A stretch of DNA of 64,000 nt from Amaranthus tricolor (Eukaryota > Streptophyta > Magnoliopsida > Caryophyllales > Amaranthaceae). The stretch spans positions 9,176,179-9,240,178 of the forward strand of contig NC_080056.1 in assembly GCF_026212465.1 (NCBI RefSeq), read 5' to 3'. Below are positions 21,901-34,178 of this stretch, piece after piece; the stretch's first letter is position 1; every line of letters starts with the position of its first letter. Both the position numbers and the translations under genes were made by a program. The notes beneath the pieces were generated by a model. That model saw nothing but the letters and a program-made list of their open reading frames with translations. It was not told the origin of the DNA and made no database searches.

Positions 21901-24731
21901 TATATTCTAACACGTTCCCTTACATGAGAGTCCTTTAGGCTAAAAGTGTGGATGCAACTTAGACCTCCTCATACCTAGTGCGAAATATTCCATTTGAATT
22001 TGAGGGGTAGTTGAGATTTGAACATGTGACCTATGGTCACGTTGACTTTTGATATCATATCAAGAAACCAACTCAACCAAAAGCTTAAGCTAATGGTTAA
22101 GGAGGCCCTATAATATGTTATATACTCTAACAACTCCTCATACCCGGTGCTGAATATATTTTATACTCTAGAATATTTGGAGCCTTTTATTATAACATTT
22201 CTTGTATGTGCAGAACATTATTGCATCACTAAACAGAAGGTGAGTGTGGGAGTACTATCGCCATATAAGGGTCAAGTAGGTTTGCTTCAAGAAAAACTGG
22301 AGAAGAAATACACGAAACATAAGGAAAAGTTTTGCATCAACATTCGATCAATTGATGGGTTTCAAGGCGGTGAAGAGGATATCATAATAATCTCAACTGT
22401 TCGAAGCAATGGAAATGGATCGGTAGGGTTCCTGTCTGATCGTCAGAGAACTAATGTAGCTCTCACCAGGGCGAGGTATTAATCAGTATGCCTTAACAAT
22501 GTTTTCGTTTCTTGGAAGATTACGAACAATAACAACAGTTTCTGTTATGTCGATGTAAAATTTAGGTACTGTCTTTGGATAGTTGGAAGTGGAAGTACTT
22601 TAGGTAACAGCTCTTCAGTGTGGAAAAACCTTATACGCGATGCAAAAAATCGTGGTTGCTTCTATTATGCTGATGAGATCGTTAATCTTAATCACGAAAC
22701 ACCAGTTGATAAACTTGATTTCTTCAGCCACCTTAAACTCGAGGAAGCAAGATGGAAGGTACTTATTTCATCACTACTCTAAACTAGAGCTGTTAATTCA
22801 ACGGAGCAGGTCGACCCAATTGGTCAAGGATCAGGTCACATTTTAACGGGTCAAGTCAATAACGGGCCTTGATGCAAAGGGTCGGGCCGGATAATTATAA
22901 TAATTAATTGCCGGAAAAAATTTATCATTTTTTTTATATATTTTAAAACGATATTACTATTATATACATTTGACCTGGCCGGATATTACTATCATTTTAA
23001 AATTATAATAAAAAAATTATTTTATTAACTTTTTAAAAACGGGTCAAAATGGATCGGGTTTAAACGGACTTTAACCTGGCTCAACCCGTTTAACATTTGA
23101 CATGACCCGTCCCATTTAAATTTTGACCCACCCCGCCCCGACCTGGCACCTCTACTCTAAACCATAGATGGCTAGCATTTATTCCATCACTAGTCTGAAT
23201 CTCTGATCTTTATGCAGGTTACCTTTAGCAATGAGTTTAAACAATCTATATCAAGCATAAAGAGTGTCAAGGCTCAGAAACGCGTACAAAATCTGCTGCG
23301 CAAGATTGCTGATGGCTGGCGGCAGTCCATCACTGATGATGGCGCGACCCATGAGTTGTTGGTGATTTACAAGGTTGATAAAACGCTTAATCTCGCTTGG
23401 ACAGTCGACATTCTTGAGGAAGAATCAAGTTATATACAAGTCATCAAGGTTTGGGATGTTTTACCAGATTCCAAGGTTCCTGATCTTGCAAAGAATCTAA
23501 GTATTCTGTTTGAAGGATATAGTGTTAACTTTATTAATCTGTGCAAGTACAAATCTTATGAAGGGTATGGATGAAAATTAATTATTTCCTAGAAGAATGT
23601 GCAATTATGCAGATGTAGTTATGTTTTAAGGTAATATGTTTTCTGTGTTACAGGAACTTGGTTGTGCCTAAGTCATGGAAGCTTCATTCCTCTTGTGAAG
23701 CTCCACTTACAACTGATCTTGTAGATGATTGTTTGTCTTACCAATTTGCTGCCATGAATGTAAAAGACAATCCAGGAAAACCAAGTTCAAGCGTTAGGTA
23801 TGTTATTACGTTTCAGGAAATATTGTTGAAAATAATCGAACATTTCACTTATTCGCTGCGAATAATCTCATCTATTGATTATTTATAATAATCTCATCTC
23901 TAATATGTATTTGCTCCCAACATATCTGAAGTGGGAGAGGAGGGGAGGGGTTGTAGTGGTCAAGACCCACTGGGTTTGCTGGGAGCAAATATATATCAAA
24001 ATGTTGTATTATTAGATAATAATCAAAAGTGGGATTACTCGCGGCCGTTGAGTAAAAGGGTAAATTATTCTCGATAATTTTTCCTACATTTTATTATTAT
24101 TCAGGTTTTTTTATGAATTTTGTATCAATTAGTCATGGAATCAACTTTATCAAAAGTTTAAGCTGATGGTTGAAGATCCAAAATATGTTATAATATTGAG
24201 AGTCCTTTTGACTAGAAGGGTAGATGCACCACCAAAAGCTTAAGTTGATGGTTCAACCATAGGACATATTATACACTATCAAGCCCTCATACAGTATTTC
24301 TTTTGGCTAGAAGTGTGGATGCGACACATATGATACTAGATGATTTTAAAGGCCCTGGTATATATTATACTATATAATAATAAGTCACCTTACACGAAAG
24401 CGCTTTGGATTAGAATTATGGATTTACCACATGCCCTTATTTACAACTTGAAATAAGGAATGGATGAGATTCAAATTCGTAACCTTTTTATCACGTTGGT
24501 TTCAGATACTAAGCCAACAAATCAACTCAACCAAAAGCTTAAGCTGATAGTTGAAAACTAAGCTTAAACCAATAAACTTTTGTGAAAAATTAAATTATCT
24601 AACATCATTTTATTTGTCATAATTGTTTCTTAAGTCTTTGCTAACATGCATTTTTTTTTCTTACCCTTGTTTTATGTCCTCTCGTTCGCAGAAAGAATTG
24701 TGTTGCAGTATGGAAACCAATACAACGCTAG
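15697..24731 (+). CDS. SF1 RNA/DNA helicase, SEN1/UPF1-like, copy 1
   Basis: Nine exons: 15697-15816, 17592-18134, 19360-20595, 21305-21629, 22214-22475, 22566-22758, 23218-23564, 23654-23797 and 24692-24731. All borders are GT-AG, phases join, and the spliced frame is 1069 residues. Motifs: Walker A GPPGTGKT (281-288), DEAA (595-598), GDDRQLP (621-627), QYRMHPS (661-667), DGFQGGEED (789-797) and [12 protein letters not shown] (818-829). The N-terminus (LVFSW-type WSIKDVLN exon, then an [15 protein letters not shown] domain) and the C-terminal VKVWDVLP-type domain match the plant subgroup once called 'tRNA-splicing endonuclease positive effector-related' (At1g65780/At1g65810 type). It should unwind nucleic acid using ATP, probably in RNA metabolism; the substrate is unknown. 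A low-complexity Lys-rich linker (about 410-460) separates motifs Ia and II. Introns carry several MITEs but the frame is intact. Confidence 0.92.
15849..15913. repeat. (TA)n microsatellite in helicase intron 1, copy 1
   Basis: About 32 TA units 30 bp after exon 1. A longer run lies at the same place in copy 2 (46818..46896), so it is a length-variable marker. Confidence 0.95.
17112..17465 (+). mobile_element. Dispersed repeat inserted in intron 1 of copy 1 only
   Basis: Copy 2 lacks this stretch (compare 48085-48145). It starts with TCATCATCGTCATCATACTC and contains AACTATGGTCAGGGTCTGG. The same 75-90 bp also lies inside helicase exon 3 as coding sequence (19937-20030 and 50448-50540). The 'ggtcagggtctgg(g)gaggg' signature is common in plant dispersed repeats. 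The exact borders and the element class are unclear. Confidence 0.6.
20646..21260. mobile_element. hAT-type MITE in helicase intron 3, copy 1
   Basis: The ends TAGAAGTGTTCAACGGGG and CCCCGTTGAACACCTCTC are inverted repeats, and an 8-bp duplication atttaaag flanks it (20638-20645 and 21261-21268). The body has GGGTCGACC-like GC-rich subtermini. A TRIM solo LTR is nested inside. The same family sits in intron 6. Confidence 0.88.
20684..20932 (-). mobile_element. Solo LTR of a 249-bp-LTR TRIM, nested in the intron 3 MITE
   Basis: Exactly 249 bp, as are both LTRs of the complete element at 43622..44175. Minus-strand start TGTTGGATAT, end GGCCTAATA. Flanks are ggtga (20679-20683) and ggtca (20933-20937), a 5-bp duplication with one mismatch. 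In copy 2 the first 25 bp remain near 51199 and the rest is deleted, so the insertion predates the H1/H2 duplication. Confidence 0.9.
21715..22150. repeat. Dispersed repeat copies in intron 4, copy 1
   Basis: Three relatives of the motif CCAACTCAACTAAAAGCTTA followed by 'tggttgaggcgccatgatatgctatatact' type sequence, near 21725, 21855 and 22069. Similar copies lie in intron 8 (24200-24560) and near 44630 and 44760. They look like fragments of an LTR-type repeat. Confidence 0.6.
22785..23154. mobile_element. hAT-type MITE in helicase intron 6, copy 1
   Basis: The ends TAGAGCTGTTAATTCAACGG and GACCTGGCACCTCTA are imperfect inverted repeats; a perfect 8-bp duplication ctctaaac lies at 22777-22784 and 23155-23162. 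It belongs to the same family as the intron 3 element (shared GGGTCAAA.TGG.TCGG and TTTAACATTTGACATGAC blocks). Confidence 0.9.
23798..24691. other. Helicase intron 8, copy 1: repeat-filled
   Basis: The last intron. It holds a short inverted pair (ATTTGCTCCCAACATAT near 23910 and GCTGGGAGCAAATATAT near 23979) and three dispersed-repeat pieces with AAAAGCTTAAG between 24150 and 24560. No separate gene is seen. Confidence 0.6.
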
Positions 24732-26330
24732 AATGGCATTGGCAGCCATTCCAAGAAGCAGTGCCAGCCCTCGGCAAGGATAAGTTGGACTTACGCTCAG
24801 AGCCACCAAAAAAATTACCTTATTATTTTTGGCAGAAATTAAACCCAAGTCGCATGTATAAAGGCTTAATGCTTTGCCATCAAGCTGCGTCAAAGTTAAA
24901 GCTAACTTTCATAGTTGAAGATAATTAAATAGAGTGACTGTTGTAATAAGCACAAAGGAACACGCACCTTCAATAAATATTATTTGACAATTATAATATT
25001 TTTATATATTATTTAACAATTATAATATTTTTAGTTTTCTTGCAGGTTTACTTGTTGCATTGTGTGACTAACTCTCCAAAATTTATGATTTTTCTAATTA
25101 TTTCCTTCTATTATATTTATAATACATTGCTATTGTGTTTTTTTTGACTAATTTTATATTTATTGATTTAAGCTAAACATGTAAATGCGTAATATTTTCT
25201 CTTTGCTATTTGGAATTGTCAATTTGTTATATGGATTTTTATGTGGTCATTTGAAGTTGTAATATTTTGATAAAATATTTGATTGATTATTGTAAGGATA
25301 AGTGAATTTTAAGTTGTGCAATCTCATTTTTTAAATCATATATTTTTTTTGTCTTGACTCTATCAATATAATGCAGACCCATTTAACTAATTGTTTTTCA
25401 ATAATTAGTATAAGAAAACTTTTTTTGATTTAGACATTGTGATATTAGTGATTCTGCATCAAAAATTGCTACTAGAAATATCTTTGTTTGATTTTATATT
25501 ATGTATTAGTGCATACTTTATTTTTATTTTCCAACATTATAGATTTAATTTTTTTTATAAATGTCTTATATTTACTTCGTTCTATTTTAATTCTATTTGA
25601 TAGCGACATATTGTTTGAAGAAATAACATTATCAATTGTAAGTAATATGGAATAAAGGAATAATATAGTTATGACCTATACCTTTCAAAAAAAATATAAT
25701 TAAGGCCAATAAATTTTATCCCAGGGCCAACCCTGCCAAGAAGTTGCTTCAATGGGGTTAAAATGCTCTCTTATAATTGTATGGCCTATGTTTTCAGTAA
25801 ATTTCTAAATTGTCAATTAAATTAAGTCTATTAGCTTCTATAATTCTTTTAGCTCATAAATTTTCTTCTTCAATATTTTAATAATGATATAAAAAGAGAA
25901 TTACAATTTACAAGTAACAAATGTCTAAATTAGCATCATTATTTACACAATCCCCATTTTCTATGAATGAATCATGGATAATTAGAGTATGATTTGATCT
26001 TGAACTCTCTTTTATTTAATGGGTTATTACATGGCATTTGTTGATAGAAGAATTTTGGACTTAAAGATAGGTGTAACTAGTTGAATCAAAGCTTAGAGCA
26101 TTGGTTTTTAAATATTTATACCATGATTTGGTGATACAAGAAACAAGTGTGGATTGATTTGTTTGGGTTACTACATGGTGCACTAGGATGCGTGAACAAT
26201 TGTTGAATATGCTTTGGAGGAAGGCGACCAAATGGATACGTGGAAGCAATCAAGAAAGGTAACAATAGCTGTTAGCTCAAACCTGCTCGATTGAACATAT
26301 GTTGTGCTCAAACGAGCATGACCGCAACAA
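24732..26330. other. 3' flank of helicase copy 1; no gene
   Basis: AT-rich DNA. A 101-codon frame (24623-24928) overlaps the last exon in another phase and is broken in copy 2, so I do not call it. Bases of about 24826-25440 are absent from copy 2. No promoter or RNA gene could be supported. Confidence 0.5.
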
Positions 26331-26510
26331 GGCTAATAGGGCTTGTAGTGTAGGGTAGGAGAAAGGGCGATTAAGGCCTATAGGATAGAGTACAGATAGG
26401 GGCCAACAGGGCTCGTAGGGTAGGGTAGGAGTAAAGTCCAATAAGGTTCGTAGGATAGATTAGAGGTAGGGGCCAATAGGGCTTGTAGGGCCTGTAGGGT
26501 GTGGTTGGTT
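26331..26510. repeat. 70-bp tandem repeat, about 2.5 units
   Basis: Units at 26331-26400 and 26401-26470 plus a partial third unit, each GGCCAATAGGGCTCGTAGGG-like. Present at 55977..56136 in block H2. Confidence 0.8.
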
Positions 26511-26530
26511 AAAATATATGTTTATTTTTA

Positions 26531-26689
26531 GGGAAATTTGCAAAGAAACACCTTTTAAAACCTTTTTTTTTTGTAAAAAAACACCTTTTATAATCTTTTT
26601 TGTAAAAAACCTTTTAAGAGACTTTTTTTTAAAATAGATACCTTAATTCAATTTTCGGTGGCTTTTGTGTAATTTCTGGCGTTGACTAT
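26531..26689 (+). repeat. MULE left terminal inverted repeat
   Basis: Starts GGGAAATTTGCAAAGAAACA and ends in GGCGTTGACTAT, inverse to 36579..36738. The MULE-derived foldback MITEs share this sequence. Confidence 0.92.
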
Positions 26690-27038
26690 AGTATATCAGT
26701 TGCATAATACGCGAGTGATTGCAAACGCAGGGAAGTATAATGAGACACAATACTTCGTGAGTTTCTACTGCCTCTTCCTCAACTCCATCTCCTTCCCTCC
26801 ACATTTCCCTTCACTTTGTCTGGTTTCTCATTTGTCACCATTGTTGATTGTGACCGAAGATTCGTAGCGATTTTACTTCCTCTCAACAGTAAAAGGTAAG
26901 GTTTTTTTTCCCATTAAAGTTAATGTCTTTTTGGTGTCAATTGCATTGTTAATTGAATTGTTCAATTGAATTGTTCAATTGCTACGGTTTGTTTTTGTGG
27001 AGTTCTGAAGTTAGGGTTTGTAATTGGTAATTGCGCAG

Positions 27039-28007
27039 ATGAGGACAAAAAACCCTTTATTTAATCCTTCAACTGGAATCAAAAGCATTTTCAACCTAAA
27101 AATATGGCATGAGGGACGGTTTGTTTTTAAGAAGAAAACGAGGTTGTATGATGATGGGTGCCTTGATATCAAAGTGGGTTGTTTTGAAATTAATTATTTT
27201 GGTATTGTACAATCAGTTAGGAAGGTGATTGAGAGGAAAGATGCTGACTTTACTGTATATTATAGGTGTAAAGGGAGGAGCTTGATGAATGGTTTAATTG
27301 AATTTACACCCAACACACCTTTAGTTGATGTATTGGCAACGAAAGATGAGAATGATTTCATTACTGTATATGTTGAGTATGATCAGAGTATGTTTGATGT
27401 GGGATCTTTTGATGCTGGTTGTGGAGTTGAGGAGGATAATGATCATGATGGATTTCAGGAGGATAATGATGATGATGGATGTCAGGACAATTTTGATTAT
27501 GAAGATGATGGAAAGAATATGGACAATAAAGATTGTGGTTGGGCTGGGCCTAAGGTATTAGAAGGTTGCCAAAGTACTTTTGTTGGCCCAGAAGTTGAGT
27601 TAGACCACAATGAAATGGGAAATAAAAGCAAAAACCCTCAGTCCAAAAAAGCAGAAAAACTAGCAACCTTGAGGAGAAAAACAAAGGCTTCTGTTCAACA
27701 AGAAACCATTGAACAACTAGAACCCCAGATTGAACCAGAGGATGATGTATTCTATGATGGTGCCGCAGATGAAAATTGAAATTGGAGGAAACTTGGCAGA
27801 TTAAAAGTATGACCAGTGAACATAGTTGTGGATTTCATAGTGCAAACCCCAAAGTTACATCTGAATTTCTTGCTGAAAGGTATTTAGACCATTTTAGGGA
27901 TGACCCCAATCTGAAGCTCAAATACTTCATGAAGTTGATTCTTAGGGACATTGGGGTAAGTGTGAAGTATCACAAGGCCTATTGTAACAAGAGAGGCAAT
28001 CTCGATA
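27039..28007 (+). pseudogene. MULE transposase, N-terminal part (broken)
   Basis: The first frame runs from the ATG at 27039 to a stop at 27779 (246 residues). It begins with a MuDR N-terminal (PB1-like) domain (KIWHEGRF...YVEYDQ, about 1-115), followed by an acidic Asp-rich linker. The family's next segment is missing: another phase (27782-28007) resumes at WQIKSMTSEHSCGF, the DNA-binding region, and runs to NKRGNLDT, where the LTR-like insertion starts. Joining 28007 to 34179 restores the codon (GATA + CCTATTATG gives D-T-Y-Y), so the two halves were one gene before the insertion. An internal deletion with frame change and the insertion make it non-functional. Confidence 0.88.
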
Positions 28008-28719
28008 CATAATTAACATTTAATAATAATGTTTAATACAAAAAAAATATTGCGGAAGTCTCAAAATGCCGAATTGTTAAAAACTTTAAATCATAAAACT
28101 TAAACTGTTTAAAACAGAAGTAAAATATTACCTCTGATAAGAAATATTGTTTGCTCAAAAAGAAAAAAAAATACATCATCATCAAGTGATCAATAAAGAT
28201 ACAAAAAACAGCTAAGTTCTCGATAAATAGTAATTGCTGCGGCCTGGATCGGAACCTGAACTAAATCCTGCAAAATGCTGCCATCCATGATACGGATGAC
28301 AGCCGATTGAATCCGTCAGCACTTAACGCCGAGCATAACTTCCTATCCAGCTCAAAATACGAAAATTATACGCTACATTTACAATATAATAATTTAAGTA
28401 CGAATTTATACTTAATTGACACCACCGTATATTTTTACCATGTTCTTTTTCTGTTACATACTTTTAAGTCATTAAGATACCATTCTCGATCTTGACAGAA
28501 GTACGTTACTGCCACTTATACAATTCGGTAATCTTAACACTTGAGTAAGTTCATTTGGTTAATACTCATAACCGTACCATGCATTATAGCATCAACACTA
28601 ATCAAGTTTATCAGTGATCAACAAGCACATCAATATGACACCTGATATATGTAAGGGTCTGGTTAGGTGAGAACCGTAGTCCTAAACCCTAACTGTGGTG
28701 GGAGTCGTCACCCCTCCAA

Positions 28720-29314
28720 CTAGGTTGCACTAAAACGGACACGGACACGGACACGGACACGACACGGGTACGGGAAAACGCCAACTTAAAAATGACGGAC
28801 ACGGGGACACGTAAATGGTAATATAATAAATATATCAAATTAAAGATAATTTTACAATCTTTCATTTGATATTTGTAAATAAACACTTTAAAAATATAAA
28901 ACTCACATAACATTCAAGTAGTTGCAGCGGTGGCGGTGGCGTGATGGAGGTGGAGGAAGAGGTGAGTTCGAGTTTTTAGGGTTAGAGGAGGAGTGAGAGG
29001 CTGAGAGCAAGAGAGGGAATTGAGAGGGAAATGCAAAAAAAGGAATTCGATTGTTCGGCTGTTCGCTTACTGTGTCTGTGTACTGTGTACTAATTTTGTT
29101 TTCAAATTTATTTTTTTAAATAAAAACAACACACGTGTCCTTGCCGTGTACGTCGCGTGTCCTTGCCGTGTCCACGTGTCCGAAAAAATATTAAAATATT
29201 GGACACTTCATTTGGCGTGTCGGACACGGATTTTCGCGTGTCCGTCGCGTGTCCGTGTCTGACACGTGTCCGACACGGGACACGCCAGTTAGGTGACGTG
29301 TCCGTGTTTCCCAG
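28720..29314 (+). mobile_element. hAT-type element with GTGTCCG subterminal arrays
   Basis: Starts CTAGGTTGCACTAAAACGG and ends ACGTGTCCGTGTTTCCCAG, with a perfect 8-bp duplication ccctccaa at 28712-28719 and 29315-29322. Both ends carry clustered CGGACA / GTGTCC repeats. The inside is AT-rich with a short G-rich piece near 28925-28990 and has no transposase, so it is non-autonomous. A relative in opposite orientation lies at 44978..45717. Confidence 0.9.
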
Positions 29315-31269
29315 CCCTCCAATACAATATTTATGCTCGAGCTCTACAGGATAGGTAGAGAACCCCCTGTCTTACACCGCATTTTACGTGCCGGCTAACA
29401 CGGACGCCGGGATTTTACATGCCGGTCCATAGTTCGACATTACCTTACTATCAGGGTCATTCAATCAATACATTTCACACAAGTACATCACATTTTTATT
29501 ACTCCAAGTTGACTTTGAATTTGAATTTGACCAACCTAAGTGGTAACTTCATTTATTTAATATAATTCTTAATCATAACGTTTAATTCACCTTTACGTCT
29601 TTATATGTTCATTACTTAATTTTTACACATTAAATTTTATTTATAACTTTATTTTAATAGTTCACTAAATTCACACTAATAACTTAATATTTAATTAATA
29701 GTCTCCAAATTAGTATTTTCCACAAGTAGCTACTAAAATCTATTTCTCTTGAAATAAGTTCCCAAAATCAAAATTTCCAACTTTAAAATAAATAAAACTT
29801 TATTCTCCTCACAAAATCAAACATTCTAATTAAAATTCAAGTTAAACTGCAACCTTTGGATAAGTTTTCAAAATTCAACAAGTTTACCAAAAAAAATAAT
29901 TATTTCAAGTTTGGAAAAACAAGTAAACTTATTAGATTCGCGAAAATCAACATTCTAGTTATAAAACAAATAAAACTTATAATTTCACAAAAAATCAATA
30001 TTTCACACATAGTTTAAGAACAAGTTTACTAAAAATACTTTTACATCTTTTTATATAAATTTTGGTCAAATAGTTAGCAGATAAAATATTATTTTGTACT
30101 AAATAATTAAATGTCACAAAAGTTATTATTATTTTTTTTTAATTATGAAATCTCATATATTCAAGAAAATCACTTCAATATTTAATAACTTATAAAGCTT
30201 TTTCAAAAATAACTTTTAAGATTTTATTTTAATATTATCACAAAATAGATTATAATAATATAAAAAAGAATAAATCAAACTCTTTTTCTTTTAATATGAT
30301 AATGGTCGAATGGCCTATGAGTATTTCGGGGCCTTTTTTTTCACTAATAAAACAACTTCATTTAATTTATTATAGTAAATTCAAGATTTAAATAATTAAC
30401 ATAATCACTAAAAAAAACAAATAAAAAAATAAAAACTTTACACAATAACTTAGAAATTTACTATAACTTTAAGGATAAACTTAAATCTCATAATAAAGTA
30501 TAATAACAATATTCTTAATATAATCATAATTAGTAAAATACGTTCATAAAATAACTTACTACCTTACAAACTAGTTTGAAGGCTAACATAAACATATTAA
30601 TACAAAATTCTAACATAAAATACATTCTTAAATATAATAACATTTCTAATGTAACACATAACTCATAAATATACTAGTACTAGTTTATAACATGAATCAT
30701 GCTTAATATCACTAGAATATAATTTTGCACTCAACTTCCTAAACTTGTTCAAAGACTATTAGATTAACATACTAAATATACTTTTAGCATACACATAATA
30801 TAATCTTGATCATAATTTCATTAAACTAACTTCCACTAAAATATATCAACATATTTCATACTTTGCATATTATAAAGTAAATATAATGTAAAATTCCACA
30901 AAAAGAGTAGGGTAAGAAGTTATACCATACTAACACCAAGGATTAGTACTAAGTACTAATTAGAAAAATAATAAGAAATAAGATCCTCCAAGATAGATAA
31001 TAATGCTCCAAAGATAATTAATCCCAACTCCCAAAATAATGATGATGATTTAAGCTAAGTAAAGAGTGTTCTAAGCTCCATGTTCTTTAATTTCTTCAAT
31101 TAATAAAGGTATTAATGTAGTAAGATTTTAATGAAGTGAAAATATAAGAAAGAATGTTAGAAAGATTTGATGATGGTGGTGTAAGTGATCTCATGGCTAA
31201 GGGGGTATTTATAATGAGTTTGGGCAACTTTGTAGTTCATTAGATTGTATGAAAAAGAGTGTTAGGAGT

Positions 31270-31933
31270 TGTAATATCCTTTCTTTAAAAAAAAAAGAAT
31301 AATAATAATAATGAATAAATTTCAGAAAAAAAAAATTAAAAAAAAAATAAAAAACAATAAAAACATAACCCACCATTAACAATAACCTCCCATACCATTA
31401 ACAATAACCTTCCACACCATTAACAATAACTTCCCACACCATTAACAATAACTTCCCACTCTTCTTCCCACTCTTCCCACTAAGCCTCATAACTAACCTC
31501 ACTTACCTCTTATAAATCAAATCAATTATCCTTAATTTCATTCACATTATTACTCACACTTCCTTCTTCTCTTACAAATTATTTCCTCCATCTTCCATTT
31601 GCTTAAAATTCAGTCAAGTAAACGCAAGATTTTGATATTTAAGGTATGAAATTTCATCTCTTTATAATATTGTTCTACCAATTTCAATTCAAATTACACA
31701 TTTTGCATTTGAAAAAAAAAAAGAAAAAAAATATTCATGACCTTAGTTTTCCGGCGATACGGCAGTCACCGGGATACCACCGGCGTGAGACGGCGGCCAC
31801 CGAAGCTACTGCCGGCCGGCACCTTCTCCTTCTTCTTTCTCCCTTCCTCCTTCTCTCTCCTCCTTCCCTTTCTTTTTCTGTTTCGTGAGTTACTGGAACT
31901 CACCTTCTTTTTTTTTTATATATAATAATTATG

Positions 31934-31971
<38 letters not shown>

Positions 31972-33548
31972 CCTTAACCCTTATAAATTTCTAAATCTTA
32001 TAATAAAATGAGTTAACTATTTTAAATCCCTGCTCTTCTATACTACTCTTAAAATCTTAAATTACATATTTAAAATTATTCTTTCTAAATAAAGTATACA
32101 AAATGAAAAAGAGTCTTTTAATTTATTTATTTCGATGGGTTGATCGGGGTATTAAATTGAGATATATTATTTTCTCGTGTAGACAGCGGATTCGTAGACA
32201 GAAATTATTAGGAGCGTACGTTGTCTAGAATCGTGTGACAAGGTAATTCTCAATGTCCATCTAATTAGGACTATCCCGTTAGTATTATGTGCTAAGTGAT
32301 AATTAATGTGTTTAAATTGATGCATGATTTGATATGACATTATTTTATATGATGTTATGCTTAATATATTCTCAAATTATATTTACTATTATTTTTTTTT
32401 GTCAAACTTGAATTTATAATTTTTATTTCGATAAAATTTATATTATTATTTTGATAACGAAATTGGATACGATTTAAATTGGAAGAGAAATATTTATGAT
32501 ATTAATTCCTATTGCCACCAATTGATGTTAGAATGGTGATTTGGAAAATGAGATTTCAGTTGGATATTCCTGAGATATATATTTATTGGGAAAAATTTAT
32601 GATCATAAAATATAATGTATAATGCATGTTTGATTTTAAGTTTGTGTGCTCGCAACTAATTATTAAAATATATTAAATCACGTAAAGTGTAACACGAGGG
32701 AAATGAAGCTCTTATATTTATTGTGATCCAAGTATAAGGGTGATGAACAGGTTGCCCTGTTTGGTTAGTATAGCTGCCGACAAGTATTATTATTTCTGAT
32801 ACTTGATATGATGTTTGGTCTTCCTTCTATTTGTTGTGATCCAAGTAGAATGGGTGTGCACACTAGGGTTCCCTGAGACTACTCTGCTGGCCTTGAATTA
32901 TTTGGGGTGACGACCTCTTGTTGAAGTAGGTATAGGGGTAAAGCCTCGGCCTACTGGCGTTCTTGTTCCCTCAAATTTAAAATTGATTATGTGTTTGTCA
33001 TTATTAATTATCAAATTAATAAATTGGTTTATGTGATAATATATACATTATTTTCTCAAACTGTTTTCTATTAAACTCAGCTATATGTTATTTTCTAAAA
33101 TTATTTTCAATTTGATTATATTGTATTTTCTTAAATCAGTTTCAAACTTAATCGTCTTACGGGATGGAGTTGGAATTACTCAATTTTTCTGATTTTGGGA
33201 GTTTTTCCCTTGTTTTTCTTGCATTCTTATGTTACAGGTTATTGATTGCATGGGAATCGCGGAGTGAGGATCACTTAGAAATATAGCTTTTACTAGAGTC
33301 GTATTTCAGTTTTAATTTTTACCTTAGGTTGTTTAAATTTTATATGGACACAAATTACGTTTCAGTCTTTTCCTATGTTGTAAGATCCTTTGTTGGATTT
33401 AAAATTATTAAGTTATTTCTTAGTTGTTAAGCCTTACATTTATTTTATTAGAAATAGATGTGGCGGTAACACTCCCATGAGTAGGTTTTGGCTCATGTTT
33501 TTCATTAAAGGTGTTTTCAAAAGTTCGACCTATTCTGAGGGTGTTACA
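31270..33548 (+). mobile_element. Solo LTR, chromovirus (Tekay)-like, A2 copy
   Basis: Copy of 1762..4043, 3 bp shorter in the ATT microsatellite. Target duplication ggagt at 31265-31269 and 33549-33553. A duplicated 'TTGTGATCCAAGTA' motif (near 32720 and 32838) marks its U5-like part. Confidence 0.8.
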
Positions 33549-34178
33549 GGAGTATAGAAGAAGATTAACTTGTGTAAGTGATTTAGAGTGTGTAAGTGAA
33601 TGTGTAAGAGTTGGAGTGTAGAAGAAGGCTTGTGTAAGGAAATGGTGATAGCTTGTGTAAGTGATGAACATCATCATGGGTTACCATAGAAAGGATTTTG
33701 GTTCATTAAAATTTTGTTCTAATATGTACAAGTGAATATACTTTAAAATAATGGGTAAATTTGATCATGAAAATATGTAGTTTATTTAAAATTTTGCTTA
33801 AACTGTACTTAATGTTAATAAAAATACGACTCATTTTTATGTATAAAATAATTATATCAAAATTATAAGGTTAAATAATAAGTAGTAATGTTAATTTAAG
33901 GAAGAAAGTTAAAAAGTAACGTTTTACAAAATCGTGAATATAATAATAAAAACTTACTTTTCGTACTATAAAATAATAAAATAATATTTTAGTGCTTATG
34001 AAAAGATTTTAAACAAAATACTATTTTAAAGTTTAATATTTGAAAGAAATTACAAAATCGGAAAAGATTTAGGAATTAAAGATGGTTTGAAATGGATAAT
34101 CAAAGGATTAGAGATTTGATTTGAAAATTCAGAATAATTAATCGAAAGATTAATATTAAGAATTTTGAGTCTGTTACA

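Larger units (their letters stand above)
15100..26520. repeat. Older duplicated block H1 (helicase gene and flanks)
   Basis: Collinear with about 46050..56720 at roughly 95% or better identity by eye, with several indels: insertion in intron 1, deletion in intron 3 of the other copy, duplication in intron 4 of the other copy, and a deletion of about 600 bp 3' of the gene in the other copy. It is clearly more diverged than A1/A2. Confidence 0.92.
28008..34178 (-). mobile_element. LTR-like insertion splitting the MULE transposase
   Basis: Minus-strand start TGTAACAGACTC at 34178, minus-strand TATA-like box near 31205, left end at 28008. After removal of the inner solo LTR (2.3 kb) and hAT element (0.6 kb) about 3.3 kb remains, without gag or pol, so it is probably a solo or non-autonomous LTR. 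The minus-strand tail contains a GACTTCCGCAAT motif similar to chromovirus LTR ends. No target duplication is evident; the MULE reading frame closes exactly across it. The part from 29509 on is duplicated at 1..4673. Confidence 0.65.

Noticed and set aside
24623..24928. 101-codon frame at the end of helicase copy 1
   Set aside because: A different phase over the last exon and 3' flank, not preserved in copy 2.
26331..26510. CRISPR-like regular repeats
   Set aside because: Direct tandem repeat without spacers, in a plant genome.
27325..27561. Met/Ile-rich frame inside the MULE N-terminal gene
   Set aside because: A shadow of the Asp-rich linker in another phase.
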